Shown piece after piece: positions 53,360-63,189 of a stretch of 64,000 nucleotides of DNA. Every line of letters starts with the position of its first letter. The stretch's first letter is position 1. Under the pieces are notes generated by a model. The model was not told the origin of the DNA and ran no database searches. It saw only the letters and a list, made by a program, of their open reading frames with translations. Made by a program: the position numbers and the translations under genes. Origin of the DNA: Dactylosporangium roseum (GTDB lineage Bacteria > Actinomycetota > Actinomycetes > Mycobacteriales > Micromonosporaceae); assembly GCF_025264685.1 (NCBI RefSeq), contig NZ_CP073721.1:248001-312000 (forward strand). Direction: 5' to 3'.

Positions 53360-53416
53360 GCGACCGCGAGCGACAGGCACCCACTCGCACGACTGTGCGT
53401 CACCGTCCCATAGCGC
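53360..53416 (-). repeat. 57-bp dispersed repeat, copy 2 (inverted)
   Basis: Reverse complement of the 51006-51062 segment with seven differences, 2.3 kb away. The flanks also share GGTGTxGCGC on the outer side. Confidence 0.75.
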
Positions 53417-53428
53417 GACACCGCTTGT

Positions 53429-54598
53429 CTACGCGGTCCTGGCGCCAGCCCAGGTCCAGGCGTAGCCGGCGTCCTCGATCGACAGTGCCGGTTCGCACAG
53501 GTCCAGCGGCCGGAACGTGTCGACCATCACCGCGAGCTCGTCGAACGCCTCGGCGCCGATGGCGCGCTCGACCGCGCCCGGCTGCGGGCCGTGGGTGAAG
53601 CCGCTCGGGTGCAGCGAGATGGAGCCCTGCTCGATGCCCGAGCCGCGCCGGGCCTCGTAGTTGCCGCCGGTGTAGAACAGCACCTCGTCCGAGTCGACGT
53701 TGTGGTGGTTGTACGGCACCGGGATCGCCAGCGGGTGGTAGTCGACCTTCCGCGGCACGAACGAGCAGATCACGAAGTTCGGCCCCTCGAACGTCTGGTG
53801 TACCGGCGGCGGCTGGTGCACCCGCCCGGTGATCGGCTCGAAGTCGTGGATCGAGAATGCCCACGGGTAGAGGCAGCCGTCCCACCCGACGACGTCGAAC
53901 GGGTGATTTGCGTAGATGTGCTCGGTCCAGCCGCGGCGGTGCTGGACGAGCACGGAAATGTCAGACCCCTCCGTGAGTATGGGCGCCGTGGGGGCACGCA
54001 GGTCGCGTTCGCAGTAGGGCGCGTGCTCCAGGAACTGTCCACGCACAGACAGGTAGCGCCGCGGGGGGCCGATATGTCCAGTCGCTTCGATCGTCAGCAG
54101 TCGCACCGGGCCGTCCACGGGGATCAGCCGGTGGATCACCGAGGTGGGAATGATCGCGTAGTCGCCCTCGGTCAGGTCGAGCACGCCGAAGGTCGACTCG
54201 ACGGTGAGCCGGCCCGCGGAGACGTAGAGGCACTCGTCGCCGACCGCGTTGCGGTAGAGCGGCGAGGGCTGGGACGCCTCGGCGAAGGAGATGCGCACGT
54301 CGTCGTTGGCCAGCAGGTGTTGCCGGCCGAGCACCGCGTCGACCGGCTCGCCGCCGAGTTTGCCGGTCTGGAAGTGCCGCGGTTTGAGCGGCAGGTTCGG
54401 GATGCGCGACCAGGCCGGCGGCTCGAAGACCGTGGCGGAGACGATCGCGGTCGGTGCGTTGCGGTGATAGAGCAGCGAGGAGTCACTCGAAAAACCCTCC
54501 TGCCCCATCAGCTCTTCCCTGAACAGCGAGCCGTCCGGTTGACGAAACTGGGTGTGGCGCTTCGGCGGCACGTCGCCGACGCGGCGGTAGTACGGCAT
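53429..54598 (-). CDS. hmgA: Homogentisate 1,2-dioxygenase
   Basis: 389 residues from ATG 54598 with GGAGG upstream. A cupin-like double beta-barrel with NHHNVDSDEVLFYTGGNYE and SLHPSGFTHGPQPGAVE, which hold the His and Glu iron ligands of the family. It is the short actinobacterial form (about 390 residues, versus 440 in eukaryotes). It opens the homogentisate ring to maleylacetoacetate. It is divergent from a gene of unknown function and fahA, and acts downstream of hpd at 61378-62535. Confidence 0.92.
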   Translation of the reverse strand: MPYYRRVGDVPPKRHTQFRQPDGSLFREELMGQEGFSSDSSLLYHRNAPTAIVSATVFEPPAWSRIPNLPLKPRHFQTGKLGGEPVDAVLGRQHLLANDDVRISFAEASQPSPLYRNAVGDECLYVSAGRLTVESTFGVLDLTEGDYAIIPTSVIHRLIPVDGPVRLLTIEATGHIGPPRRYLSVRGQFLEHAPYCERDLRAPTAPILTEGSDISVLVQHRRGWTEHIYANHPFDVVGWDGCLYPWAFSIHDFEPITGRVHQPPPVHQTFEGPNFVICSFVPRKVDYHPLAIPVPYNHHNVDSDEVLFYTGGNYEARRGSGIEQGSISLHPSGFTHGPQPGAVERAIGAEAFDELAVMVDTFRPLDLCEPALSIEDAGYAWTWAGARTA

Positions 54599-54669
54599 CA
54601 CGGCCTCCAGAGGGAAACGTTGGAGTGTCCGGATAGCGGACGAAGTTGTCCGCCCTGTATAGCGTCCAC

Positions 54670-54675
54670 TAGATT
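54670..54675 (+). promoter_or_regulatory. -10 element for leaderless unknown gene-fahA operon
   Basis: TAGATT ends 8 nt before the GTG at 54684. The 85-bp gap to the divergent hmgA start must hold both promoters. Confidence 0.45.
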
Positions 54676-54683
54676 CGGAAGCC

Positions 54684-55706
54684 GTGTCAAACGCAGTGCC
54701 GCCCCTGCTGACAGCCCTCATCGACGACGCCGCGGTGTTCCCGCCCGGCAGCGCGCCACTCGCTGACGCTGTCCCTGCCCACGCCCGTCACCGCGAGAGT
54801 TGGTATTCGCCGCTGATCGGCCCGTTGTTGCTGCCCGTCGCCGACCTGGGCAGCCCGGTGCTGGCCGCCCACAGCACCGGGATCGGCGTCATCGGCGAGC
54901 CGGCCGCGATCGAGCGCGCCCTGCCGCAACTGCCGGCGACGGTTCGGCAGGTCGAGAGCCCGGTCGCCAAGCGCGGCGAGGATCCGAGCCCCGGCATCAA
55001 GCGACTCGCGGCGCTCATGCGGAGGGGCGCCGAGCCCCTGGAGTGGTATTTCGAGGTGCCGCTGGCCTGGGGACTCATGTCCGCGCTCGACGAGCTGGCC
55101 GACCTGCGCGCCGAAGGGCTGCGGGCGTCGGCGAAGTTCCGCACGGGCGGTCTGGCGGCCGAGCTGTTCCCGTCGCCGGTCGAGCTGGCCGCGGTGATCT
55201 GCGGCTGCCGCGACCGCGAGCTGCCGTTCAAGCTGACGGCCGGCCTGCACAACGCGGTCCGGCACACCGATCCGGAGACCGGGCTGGTCCACCACGGGTT
55301 CCTCAACGTGCTGGTCGCCACGCTCGCCGCCGCCGAGGGCGCCGAGCCCGCCGACCTGGCCGAAATTCTCGCCAGCACCGACGCGCTGCCACTGGCCGAC
55401 GCCGCCCGCGCCGCGCTCGACCGCGAGCGGCCCCTCTGGGCCGGCTTCGGCAGTTGCGGCGTCGAAGAGCCGGTCAGCGACCTGAGCATCCTCGGACTGC
55501 TGCGCCGGCCGAGATCTCCGGACCTGTCGGTGGGCGGGCACTCGACCTCGGGTCCGAGCGGTTCCGGCCTGACCGGCGTCGGTCCGTCGGGCGCCGGGTC
55601 ATCGGCCGCCGGTCAGCAGGGTTCGTGCGTGACCGGCCCCGGGCCGGCGGGTTCCGGGCCGGGCACGACACAGGGACCGGCGCGGGAGATGGAGGAGGGC
55701 GCGTGA
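54684..55706 (+). CDS. Unknown protein of the homogentisate operon
   Basis: 340 residues, GTG 54684. Not recognised as a named family. Conserved-looking blocks are ALIDDAAVFPPGSAPLADAV, ASAKFRTGGLAAELFPSPVE and LPFKLTAGLHNAVRHTDPET, and alternating strands and helices suggest an alpha/beta, perhaps TIM-barrel-like, cytoplasmic enzyme with paired Lys residues. The last ~65 residues are Gly/Ser/Thr/Pro-rich, probably disordered. It is coupled to fahA by GTGA. A recognisable maleylacetoacetate isomerase is missing from the operon, so this protein might supply that step without glutathione; that is a hypothesis only. Confidence 0.75.
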   Translation: MSNAVPPLLTALIDDAAVFPPGSAPLADAVPAHARHRESWYSPLIGPLLLPVADLGSPVLAAHSTGIGVIGEPAAIERALPQLPATVRQVESPVAKRGEDPSPGIKRLAALMRRGAEPLEWYFEVPLAWGLMSALDELADLRAEGLRASAKFRTGGLAAELFPSPVELAAVICGCRDRELPFKLTAGLHNAVRHTDPETGLVHHGFLNVLVATLAAAEGAEPADLAEILASTDALPLADAARAALDRERPLWAGFGSCGVEEPVSDLSILGLLRRPRSPDLSVGGHSTSGPSGSGLTGVGPSGAGSSAAGQQGSCVTGPGPAGSGPGTTQGPAREMEEGA

Positions 55707-56905
55707 CCACCTGGTTGGAGCTGGCGGACGACGATCCGTTCGGGGTGCACAACCTGCCGTTGTGCGCGTTCGGGGCGGGGTGCTGCTCGTGGGTCGGGGT
55801 CCGGATCGGGGACCGGATCCTCAATCTGGCCGGGGCCGAGCACGAGGGGCTGGTCGACGCCGGAGGGGCGTTCGACGGGGAGCACACGCTCAATCGGTTC
55901 CTCGCCCGGGGTCGGCCCACGTGGACTCGGGTCCGCGAGCAGTTGACCGAGCTGTTCACCGACCCGAAGCGCCGCGGTGCGGTCGAGCCGCTGCTGTTCA
56001 ACCTCGCCGGCGTGCGGCTCAACCTGCCGTTCGAGGTCGCGGACTACGTCGACTTCTACTCTTTCGAGGAGCACGCGACGAACCTCGGGAAGCTGTTCCG
56101 GCCCGGGGCGGAGCCGCTGCTGCCGAACTGGAAGCACCTCCCGGTCGGATACCACGGGCGGGCCGGCACCGTCGTGGTCTCCGGCACCGACATCCCCCGG
56201 CCGTGGGGGCAGCGGAAGCGGCCCGACGAGTCCGCGCCGACCTACGGGCCCTCCGAGCGGCTCGACATCGAGGCGGAGCTCGGGTTCGTCGTGGGGGTGG
56301 ACTCCGAAGGGGCGGTGAGCGTCGACGACTTCCGCGAGCACGTGTTCGGCGCGGTGCTGGTCAACGACTGGTCGGCGCGGGATCTCCAGGCGTGGGAGTA
56401 CCAGCCGCTGGGGCCGTTCACCGGCAAGTCGTTCCGCACATCGATCTCGCCCTGGGTGGTGCCGCTCGACGCGCTGGACGCCGCCGAGGTGCCCGGCCGG
56501 CGGCAGGATCCGGAAGTGCTGCCCTATCTGCGGGGGCGCGAGCACTACGGGTACGACATCCGTCTTGAGGTCTTCTGGAACGAAACGCTCGTGGCGCGTC
56601 CGCCGTTCGAGGGCATGTACTGGACGCCGGCGCAGCAGTTGGCACATTTGACCGTCAACGGGGCATTCGCCCGAACCGGTGATTTGTACGCGTCGGGGAC
56701 GATCTCGGGGGCCGTCGCCGAGGAGACCGGATCGTTCATCGAACGGACCTGGAACGGCGCACAGCCGGTCCGGCTGGCGGACGGTTCGACCCGTAGCTTT
56801 CTCCTCGACGGCGACACCGTCACGATTTCAGCGACCGCGCCCGGGGTAGACGGTGCCGTGGTCGCCTTCGGTGAGGTGACCGGGACCGTTGTGAAGCAGT
56901 CGTGA
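55703..56905 (+). CDS. fahA: Fumarylacetoacetase
   Basis: 400 residues, GTG 55703 with GGAGGAGGG in the end of the previous gene. The N-terminal SH3-like domain is LPLCAFGAGCCSWVGVRIGD. The FAH core has VDFYSFEEHATNLGKLFRPG, YHGRAGTVVVSGTDI (Arg and catalytic His region), DIEAELGFVVG (metal Glu) and VNDWSARDLQAWEYQPLGPF (metal Asp). It cleaves fumarylacetoacetate to fumarate and acetoacetate, the last step of tyrosine catabolism. Confidence 0.95.
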   Translation: MTTWLELADDDPFGVHNLPLCAFGAGCCSWVGVRIGDRILNLAGAEHEGLVDAGGAFDGEHTLNRFLARGRPTWTRVREQLTELFTDPKRRGAVEPLLFNLAGVRLNLPFEVADYVDFYSFEEHATNLGKLFRPGAEPLLPNWKHLPVGYHGRAGTVVVSGTDIPRPWGQRKRPDESAPTYGPSERLDIEAELGFVVGVDSEGAVSVDDFREHVFGAVLVNDWSARDLQAWEYQPLGPFTGKSFRTSISPWVVPLDALDAAEVPGRRQDPEVLPYLRGREHYGYDIRLEVFWNETLVARPPFEGMYWTPAQQLAHLTVNGAFARTGDLYASGTISGAVAEETGSFIERTWNGAQPVRLADGSTRSFLLDGDTVTISATAPGVDGAVVAFGEVTGTVVKQS

Positions 56906-56989
56906 TGAAGGTGTGAGTCTGCTGTCGATAGACGGTCACCGTGAGCAAGTCGCGACAATCGCCGGGTATGGTGCCCGGCGGAGGTGGTT

Positions 56990-58372
56990 ATGGGGACGGG
57001 TCCGGCAGAGCTTCGGCGGCTCGTGCGCCCTAGCGGTTGGTCACGCCCTGTGCGCAGAGTGCTGACGGGGCTGTTCGCGGTCGTGGTCGTGTCCGCGATG
57101 GGGATCACCTCCTATCGCACCCTGAAACCGGCCGAAACGGTCAGCAGCGCGAAGAAGCCGGTGCCGTCGCCGGAGCCGATCAAGTCGATTCAGTACGCGG
57201 AGCTGCCGTCCGCGCCGCTGATCGTCGAAGGGCGGCTGCGGGTCTACACCGAGCAGCGGCGTGTCTTCGCCGACACACCGGTGACCGCGCTGCGGGAGAT
57301 GACGCCCCACTGGGCGTATCGGCGCTGGCCGGCCGAGGTCGTCTCGGTCGTCGCCGTCGAGAAGCCCGCCAGCGGCGTCGGGATGTCCGTCGTCATCACG
57401 AAATGGTCCGACGGTGAGATCGTCGCGCTCGACGCCGAGAAGGGTGACATCGTCTGGCAGGTCCGCATCGAGCCCGCCGACGGCGAGACGTTCAAGGGGC
57501 GGCGCACCGGCGCGAAGACGATGTACGAGCCGGAGGACCTGTTCGTCACCGCGTCCTCGATCGACAAGCAGCCGATCGTCCTCGCCACCGGCAAGGACGC
57601 TGTCCACGCCTTCGACCCGACCGACGGGCACGTCAAGTGGGAACATTCGTTCACGAACGAGCCCGGCTGCCGCACCATCGACTGGACCGGCACCGACGCG
57701 TACTTCGTGAAGGACACCTGCAGCAAGCCGGCGACGCTGGAGATCTACGACGCGGCGACCGGCGTGATGCTCAACACCTGGCGCCCGCCGGGCGCGTCGA
57801 TCGGCCCGCCGAACGTCACCAACTGGTACCTCGAGCCCGCCTCCTGCCAGATCGGCCGCTCGGGCTGCGCCGTGTTCAAGGCCGCGCCGACGGGTGACGT
57901 GGTCAGCTTCGCCGACGCGGCGTCCGGGGTGGGCACGATCACCCCGACGTACTGGTCGCTCGGCGCCGACCACCTGATCCGTCCCGAGTCGGTCGTGGAC
58001 AAGGACACCATCGTCATCGTCGGCGACACCGTCGCCCAGCAGGTGACCGGCGGCTACATCTGGGCATACTCCCGCACGACCGGAAAGCGGCTGTGGATGT
58101 CGGAGGTCGCCGGCGCGCTCATCGGCGGCGACCAGCGCAACGTCTACATCATCAACAGCCAGTACCAGTTGCTGGTGCTCAACCTGGAGACCGGCGCGGT
58201 CACGTCGAGCACCGAGCTGCGGATCCGTCCCGAGGACAAGTTCGTCTACAACGAGTACTACCTGCACGCCGGCTATCTGGTGGTCGAGCGGCTGCAGACG
58301 ACGAAGGAGTCCGAGATCGACGACAAGTACTACTTCAGCATGAACACGGTGGTGCTGGTCGGCATCGGCTGA
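56990..58372 (+). CDS. PQQ-like beta-propeller membrane-anchored protein 1
   Basis: 460 residues, ATG 56990 with GGAGG 5 nt upstream (GTG 56984 is an alternative). One transmembrane helix near 24-40 (VLTGLFAVVVVSAMGIT) and a large exported beta-propeller: repeats such as DGEIVALDAEKGDIVWQVRI, VLATGKDAVHAFDPTDGHVK and YIWAYSRTTGKRLWMSEVAG. Propellers of this kind can be scaffolds, and PQQ is not implied. A related protein starts at 63190, so two paralogues flank the tyrosine-degradation and RDD genes. Function unknown. Confidence 0.75.
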   Translation: MGTGPAELRRLVRPSGWSRPVRRVLTGLFAVVVVSAMGITSYRTLKPAETVSSAKKPVPSPEPIKSIQYAELPSAPLIVEGRLRVYTEQRRVFADTPVTALREMTPHWAYRRWPAEVVSVVAVEKPASGVGMSVVITKWSDGEIVALDAEKGDIVWQVRIEPADGETFKGRRTGAKTMYEPEDLFVTASSIDKQPIVLATGKDAVHAFDPTDGHVKWEHSFTNEPGCRTIDWTGTDAYFVKDTCSKPATLEIYDAATGVMLNTWRPPGASIGPPNVTNWYLEPASCQIGRSGCAVFKAAPTGDVVSFADAASGVGTITPTYWSLGADHLIRPESVVDKDTIVIVGDTVAQQVTGGYIWAYSRTTGKRLWMSEVAGALIGGDQRNVYIINSQYQLLVLNLETGAVTSSTELRIRPEDKFVYNEYYLHAGYLVVERLQTTKESEIDDKYYFSMNTVVLVGIG

Positions 58373-58392
58373 CCCCGCTTGCCGGGTGACCC

Positions 58393-58430
58393 TGGTGGGT
58401 TGCCGGGGTCCTGGCCACGGCAACCCACCA
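58393..58430. terminator. Bidirectional terminator between propeller gene and hisC-like gene
   Basis: A perfect 12-bp stem, TGGTGGGTTGCC (58393-58404) with GGCAACCCACCA (58419-58430), and a 14-nt loop, between the convergent stops at 58372 and 58457. Confidence 0.65.
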
Positions 58431-58456
58431 TGGGCAACTTGAAGCCGGCGGAGCGG

Positions 58457-59494
58457 CTACAGGACGGCGGCGAGGAACTTGTCGTTCTCCTCCGGGGTGC
58501 CGATCGTGACGCGGACGCCGTCACCCTGGAAGGCTCGCACGATCACACCCGCGGCTTCGCACTTCGCGGCGAAGTCGGCCGACTTGTCGCCCAGCGGCAG
58601 CCAGAAGAAGTTGGACTGCGTCTCCGGCACCTCGGGGTACACCTTGCGGACCGCGGTCAGCACGCGCTCCCGCTCGGCGACCACCAGACCGACCCGGCGG
58701 CGCATCTCGTCCTCGGCGGCCAGGGCGGCCAGGGCCGCGGCCTGGGCGGCGCCCGACGTCGAGAACGGGGTGACGACCTTGCGGACCGCGGCCGCCACCT
58801 CGGGCGAGCCGACGAGGTAGCCGATACGCAGGCCGGCCAGGCCCCACGCCTTCGACAGGGTGCGCAGGACGACGACGTTCGGGCGGTCACCGTATTCCAC
58901 CAGGCCGTCAGGCACGGTGTCGTCGGTGACGAACTCGCGGTACGCCTCGTCCAGGGCCACGACGATGTTGTCCGGCACCTTGTCGAGGAACGCGTCGAGC
59001 TCGGCCTTGCGGACCGCGGTGCCGGTCGGGTTGTTCGGGTTGCACACGATCACGAGGCGGGTCCTGCCGGTGATCGCGGCGGCCATCGCGTCGAGGTCGT
59101 GGCCGTGGTCGGCGGTGTTGGGCACCCGGACGCTGGTGGCGGCCGTGGTGGCGCCGATGATCGGATACGCCTCGAAGGAACGCCACGCGTACACGGCTTC
59201 GTCACCGGGCAGGCAGGTCACCCGGAACAGGTGCTCGAAGAGGGCCACCGAGCCGCAGCCCGTGGCGACCCGGTCGGCGTCGACACCGAGGCGGGACGCG
59301 ATCTTCTCGCGGAGCGCGACGACGCCCATGTCGGGGTAGCGGTGCACGCCCGCGATCGCCTCGGCGACGGCGTCCACGACGCCGGGCAGCGGACCGTAGG
59401 GCACCTCGTTGCTGGCCAGCTTGATCGCGCCGGGGACGCTGCGGCCGGGCACGTAGGCGGGAAGGGCATCGAGGTCGGGGCGGGTGAGGCTCAT
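58457..59494 (-). CDS. Histidinol-phosphate / aromatic amino-acid aminotransferase (Pat-like)
   Basis: 345 residues from ATG 59494. PLP-dependent class I/II fold: the phosphate-binding ASNEVPYGPLPG start, VCNPNNPTGTAV, DEAYREFV and the PLP Lys in TLSKAWGLAGLRIGY. It belongs to the HisC family, and its position beside tyrosine-degradation genes suggests the second, HisC2/Pat-type paralogue that aminates arylpyruvates such as phenylpyruvate, which HPPD's substrate resembles. No his operon is near. It overlaps the RDD gene stop by 4 bp (ATGA). Confidence 0.87.
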   Translation of the reverse strand: MSLTRPDLDALPAYVPGRSVPGAIKLASNEVPYGPLPGVVDAVAEAIAGVHRYPDMGVVALREKIASRLGVDADRVATGCGSVALFEHLFRVTCLPGDEAVYAWRSFEAYPIIGATTAATSVRVPNTADHGHDLDAMAAAITGRTRLVIVCNPNNPTGTAVRKAELDAFLDKVPDNIVVALDEAYREFVTDDTVPDGLVEYGDRPNVVVLRTLSKAWGLAGLRIGYLVGSPEVAAAVRKVVTPFSTSGAAQAAALAALAAEDEMRRRVGLVVAERERVLTAVRKVYPEVPETQSNFFWLPLGDKSADFAAKCEAAGVIVRAFQGDGVRVTIGTPEENDKFLAAVL

Positions 59495-60720
59495 CGCTGT
59501 TCTCCGGCGTTCTCGGACGGTGAGGGTGTGGAGGATTCCGCCCGCACCACGACGGTGCCGGCGGAGCGGTCGTGGAACGCCCGGCGCAGCGGCCAGTCGA
59601 TCACCGGGGAGAGGCTGTCGAGGAACTGGAGGACGAAGCCGATGCCACAGGTCCACAGCAGGACCGACAGGCCCAGTGGGTTCCAGCGGCGGATGGCCCG
59701 GCCGAAGCCGATCGGCTCCTCACTCTCCAGACGCATCACCTTGATCTTGAGCAGGCGTTTGCCGACGGTCTGCCCGCTGTTGGCGATGGAGGGCACCTCG
59801 TACGCGAACCAGAGCGCCGCGATCAGGATGAGGATCACGATCTGCAGCGAGTTGGCGCGATCCGGGGCGACGATGTCGCTCATCGACTCGTTGGCGGTCC
59901 AGCGCCGGTAGAACTCGCGATAGTACGGCATCATCTCGTCGATGTACTGATAGACGAACCAGCCGGTGACGGCCACGCTGAGCATCGCGACGATGGCGAT
60001 GTCGATGAGCCGGGCGAGCAGCCGGGCACCGAGTGGCGCGATCGGCCGGCCGTGCGGCTCGACGGCACCCTGGCCCGGGAGTCCGGGCTGCGGGGGCAGC
60101 AGCACCTGGACGGCGCCGGTGGGCAGGGCGCCCTGCTGCAGCAGCCCGGGCGGTGCCGGTGTGCCGGGTGGCAGGACGATCGCGCCGGGCGGGAGCTGCC
60201 CGGGCGGGAACCCGCCGGGTGGCACCGGCGTGCCGGGCGGGAGGACGACGGCTCCGTGCGGCAGTGGCGTGCCGGGCGGGACGGGCGCCGGCGGCCGGCC
60301 CGGCACGGCCGGCGAGCCGGGCGCCCCTGGCGCCCGTGGCGCACCTGGAGCGCCGGACGTGCCTGGAGCGCCGGCAGGACCGGGCGCGCTCGCGGAAGAG
60401 CCCGGGGCGCCGAAACCACCCGGAGCGCCCGAAATGCCGCCGTAGGGCGGTGGCGCTGCCGGAGAGGCGGGCTCGGACGACTCCGGCGGAGCGGACGAGG
60501 GCTGAGTCGAGGCTGAAGAAGACGAGGCTGAAGAAGACGAGGCGGAGGAAGACGGCGGCGTGGACGTGGGTTTGGCCCAGGAGGGCGGTTCGGCACCCGG
60601 CGGAGGGCCGGACGGCGCCGGTCCGGACGCCGGGATCGGCTCTCCGAGCCACCCTTCCCCGTCCCAGTACCGCTGGACGTCAGGGTCGACCGGATCCTTG
60701 TACCAACCGGGTTCTGTCAC
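59491..60720 (-). CDS. DUF2510-RDD membrane protein with long low-complexity linker
   Basis: 409 residues, GTG 60720. The N-terminus TEPGWYKDPVDPDVQRYWDG is a DUF2510 domain. A ~170-residue Ser/Ala/Pro/Gly linker follows with repeats such as GAPGxxxAPG and LPPGTPxPPG. The C-terminal RDD domain has three to four helices (LLARLIDIAIVAMLSVAVTG; IVILILIAALWFAYEVPSIA) and the Gly-x-Thr-x-Gly-x-Arg motif GQTVGKRLLKIKVMR. RDD proteins are small membrane proteins, some linked to Na+ or solute transport; the role here is unknown. It overlaps the upstream RDD gene stop. Confidence 0.8.
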   Translation of the reverse strand: MTEPGWYKDPVDPDVQRYWDGEGWLGEPIPASGPAPSGPPPGAEPPSWAKPTSTPPSSSASSSSASSSSASTQPSSAPPESSEPASPAAPPPYGGISGAPGGFGAPGSSASAPGPAGAPGTSGAPGAPRAPGAPGSPAVPGRPPAPVPPGTPLPHGAVVLPPGTPVPPGGFPPGQLPPGAIVLPPGTPAPPGLLQQGALPTGAVQVLLPPQPGLPGQGAVEPHGRPIAPLGARLLARLIDIAIVAMLSVAVTGWFVYQYIDEMMPYYREFYRRWTANESMSDIVAPDRANSLQIVILILIAALWFAYEVPSIANSGQTVGKRLLKIKVMRLESEEPIGFGRAIRRWNPLGLSVLLWTCGIGFVLQFLDSLSPVIDWPLRRAFHDRSAGTVVVRAESSTPSPSENAGEQR

Positions 60721-61367
60721 GTGCTGACCTTTACCACAACCGTCTCCGCCACCTTGTCGTGCAGGCACTGCTGATACGGCTTGTCCCAAAGCTGCCACAG
60801 TCCGTCAACCCAGGAGAACAGTGGCACTATGCCGCCGACCAGGAACTGCATCGCCCAGCGCTTCGCGGCGACCCCCCGGGTGATCGGCGCCGCAGGGTTG
60901 TCCAGCCGGATCAGTCGCAGTTTCATCGCCCGCTTGCCGAGCGTAACCCCCCGGCGGCTCGGGAACAGCTCCACGTGGTAGAGGTAGACCGCCACCATGA
61001 ACAGCGCGATCAGGCCCAGCTCGACGGCCAGGAGCGGTCCGAAGATCATCGCGAAGTTGGGCTCGCCGATGATCTCGCCGGTCTCCGGGTCGGTCGGCAG
61101 CCCGGCGACCTGCGCGCCGATGATCGCGATCACGCCGAACATCGCGGGGATCGCCAGCAGGAAGAACACGCCCATCAGGACGGCGCTGTCGATGAGGTAG
61201 GCGAGGAGCCGGTCCCCGAAACCGGCCAGTGGCATGCCGTTGGGCGCCCGCGGCACGGGCGGCGCGGCCGTGAATTGTGGTCCATATTGTGGATAAGCCT
61301 GTGGATAACCGGGTGGTGGCCCATAGCTGGGGACACCACCCGGTCTCGGCTGGCCGGGGTAACTCAC
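60717..61367 (-). CDS. RDD-family membrane protein
   Basis: 216 residues from GTG 61367 (MSYPGQPRPGGVPSYGPPPG). The Pro/Tyr/Gln-rich N-terminus holds YPQ repeats encoded partly by A/T-ending codons (two DnaA-box sequences on this strand). The RDD domain has LAGFGDRLLAYLIDSAVLMG and GVTLGKRAMKLRLIRLD. Four or so membrane helices. It is cotranscribed with the next RDD gene (GTGA overlap) and may form a heteromer with it. A leaderless -10 TAACAC overlaps the hpd stop codon, suggesting an own promoter. Confidence 0.8.
   Translation of the reverse strand: MSYPGQPRPGGVPSYGPPPGYPQAYPQYGPQFTAAPPVPRAPNGMPLAGFGDRLLAYLIDSAVLMGVFFLLAIPAMFGVIAIIGAQVAGLPTDPETGEIIGEPNFAMIFGPLLAVELGLIALFMVAVYLYHVELFPSRRGVTLGKRAMKLRLIRLDNPAAPITRGVAAKRWAMQFLVGGIVPLFSWVDGLWQLWDKPYQQCLHDKVAETVVVKVST
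61288..61308 (-). promoter_or_regulatory. Two perfect DnaA boxes inside the RDD gene
   Basis: TTATCCACA occurs twice on the minus strand (61288-61296 and 61300-61308), 12 bp apart. They encode YPQ residues with A- or T-ending codons that are rare in this window. Confidence 0.6.
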
Positions 61368-61377
61368 CCGGACAGTG

Positions 61378-62602
<1,225 letters not shown>

Positions 62603-62627
62603 TTCGCGGCAGATTTGGCGGGTACTG

Positions 62628-63122
62628 GTGAGCAGATTGCCCAGTGAAATCGACACTCTCGATGCACGGCTGATCGCGCTGCTGAAGGCCGAGCCGAGGA
62701 TCGGCGTGCTGGAGTGCTCCCGGCGGCTGCGCGTCGCGCGTGGCACCGTCCAGGCGCGGCTCGACCGGCTCGCCGAACGGGGCGTGATCCGCGGCCACGG
62801 ACCCGAGATCGACCCGGCGGCGCTGGGCTACGGCGTGACCGCGTTCGTGACGCTGGAGATCCGCCAGCGCTTCGGCCACGATCCGGTCGCCGCCCACCTG
62901 GCCGAGATTCCGGAGGTCCTCGAAGCGCACACGATCACCGGCTCCGGCGACCTGCTGTGCCGGATCGTGGCCCGGTCCAACGCCGATCTGCAGCGGGTGA
63001 TCGACCGGGTGATGAACTTCGAGGGCATCGTGCGCTCGTCGACGATCATCGCCCTGGCGGAGCAGATCCCGTATCGTGTGCTTCCGCTGGTGACGGCCGC
63101 CGCCGCTCGCCCGGAAGGGTGA
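62628..63122 (+). CDS. Lrp/AsnC family transcriptional regulator, probable hpd regulator
   Basis: 164 residues from GTG 62628 (MSRLPSEIDTLDARLIALLK). The HTH is IGVLECSRRLRVARGTVQARL, followed by RAM-type beta-strands GYGVTAFVTLEIRQRF and TGSGDLLCRIVARSNADLQR. It binds small ligands, typically amino acids, through the C-terminal domain. Divergent from hpd with a palindrome between, so it probably senses an aromatic amino acid or its keto acid and controls hpd. The upstream ATG at 62586 lies inside the operator and is not preferred. Confidence 0.87.
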   Translation: MSRLPSEIDTLDARLIALLKAEPRIGVLECSRRLRVARGTVQARLDRLAERGVIRGHGPEIDPAALGYGVTAFVTLEIRQRFGHDPVAAHLAEIPEVLEAHTITGSGDLLCRIVARSNADLQRVIDRVMNFEGIVRSSTIIALAEQIPYRVLPLVTAAAARPEG

Positions 63123-63176
63123 ATCCTCGCGACACGGGCATTCCCGGCCATCCATCGCCGTATCATCCGCCGCCGG

Positions 63177-63182
63177 TACCGT
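63177..63182 (+). promoter_or_regulatory. -10 element for leaderless propeller gene 2
   Basis: TACCGT ends 7 nt before GTG 63190. Confidence 0.4.
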
Positions 63183-63189
63183 GCTTGCC

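Larger units (their letters stand above)
53128..53428. repeat. Repeat island 2: gene-free stretch between PPOX and hmgA
   Basis: 301 bp with no gene. It holds palindrome C (53222-53271) and the inverted second copy of the 57-bp dispersed repeat (53360-53416). It separates the convergent PPOX and hmgA genes. Confidence 0.6.
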
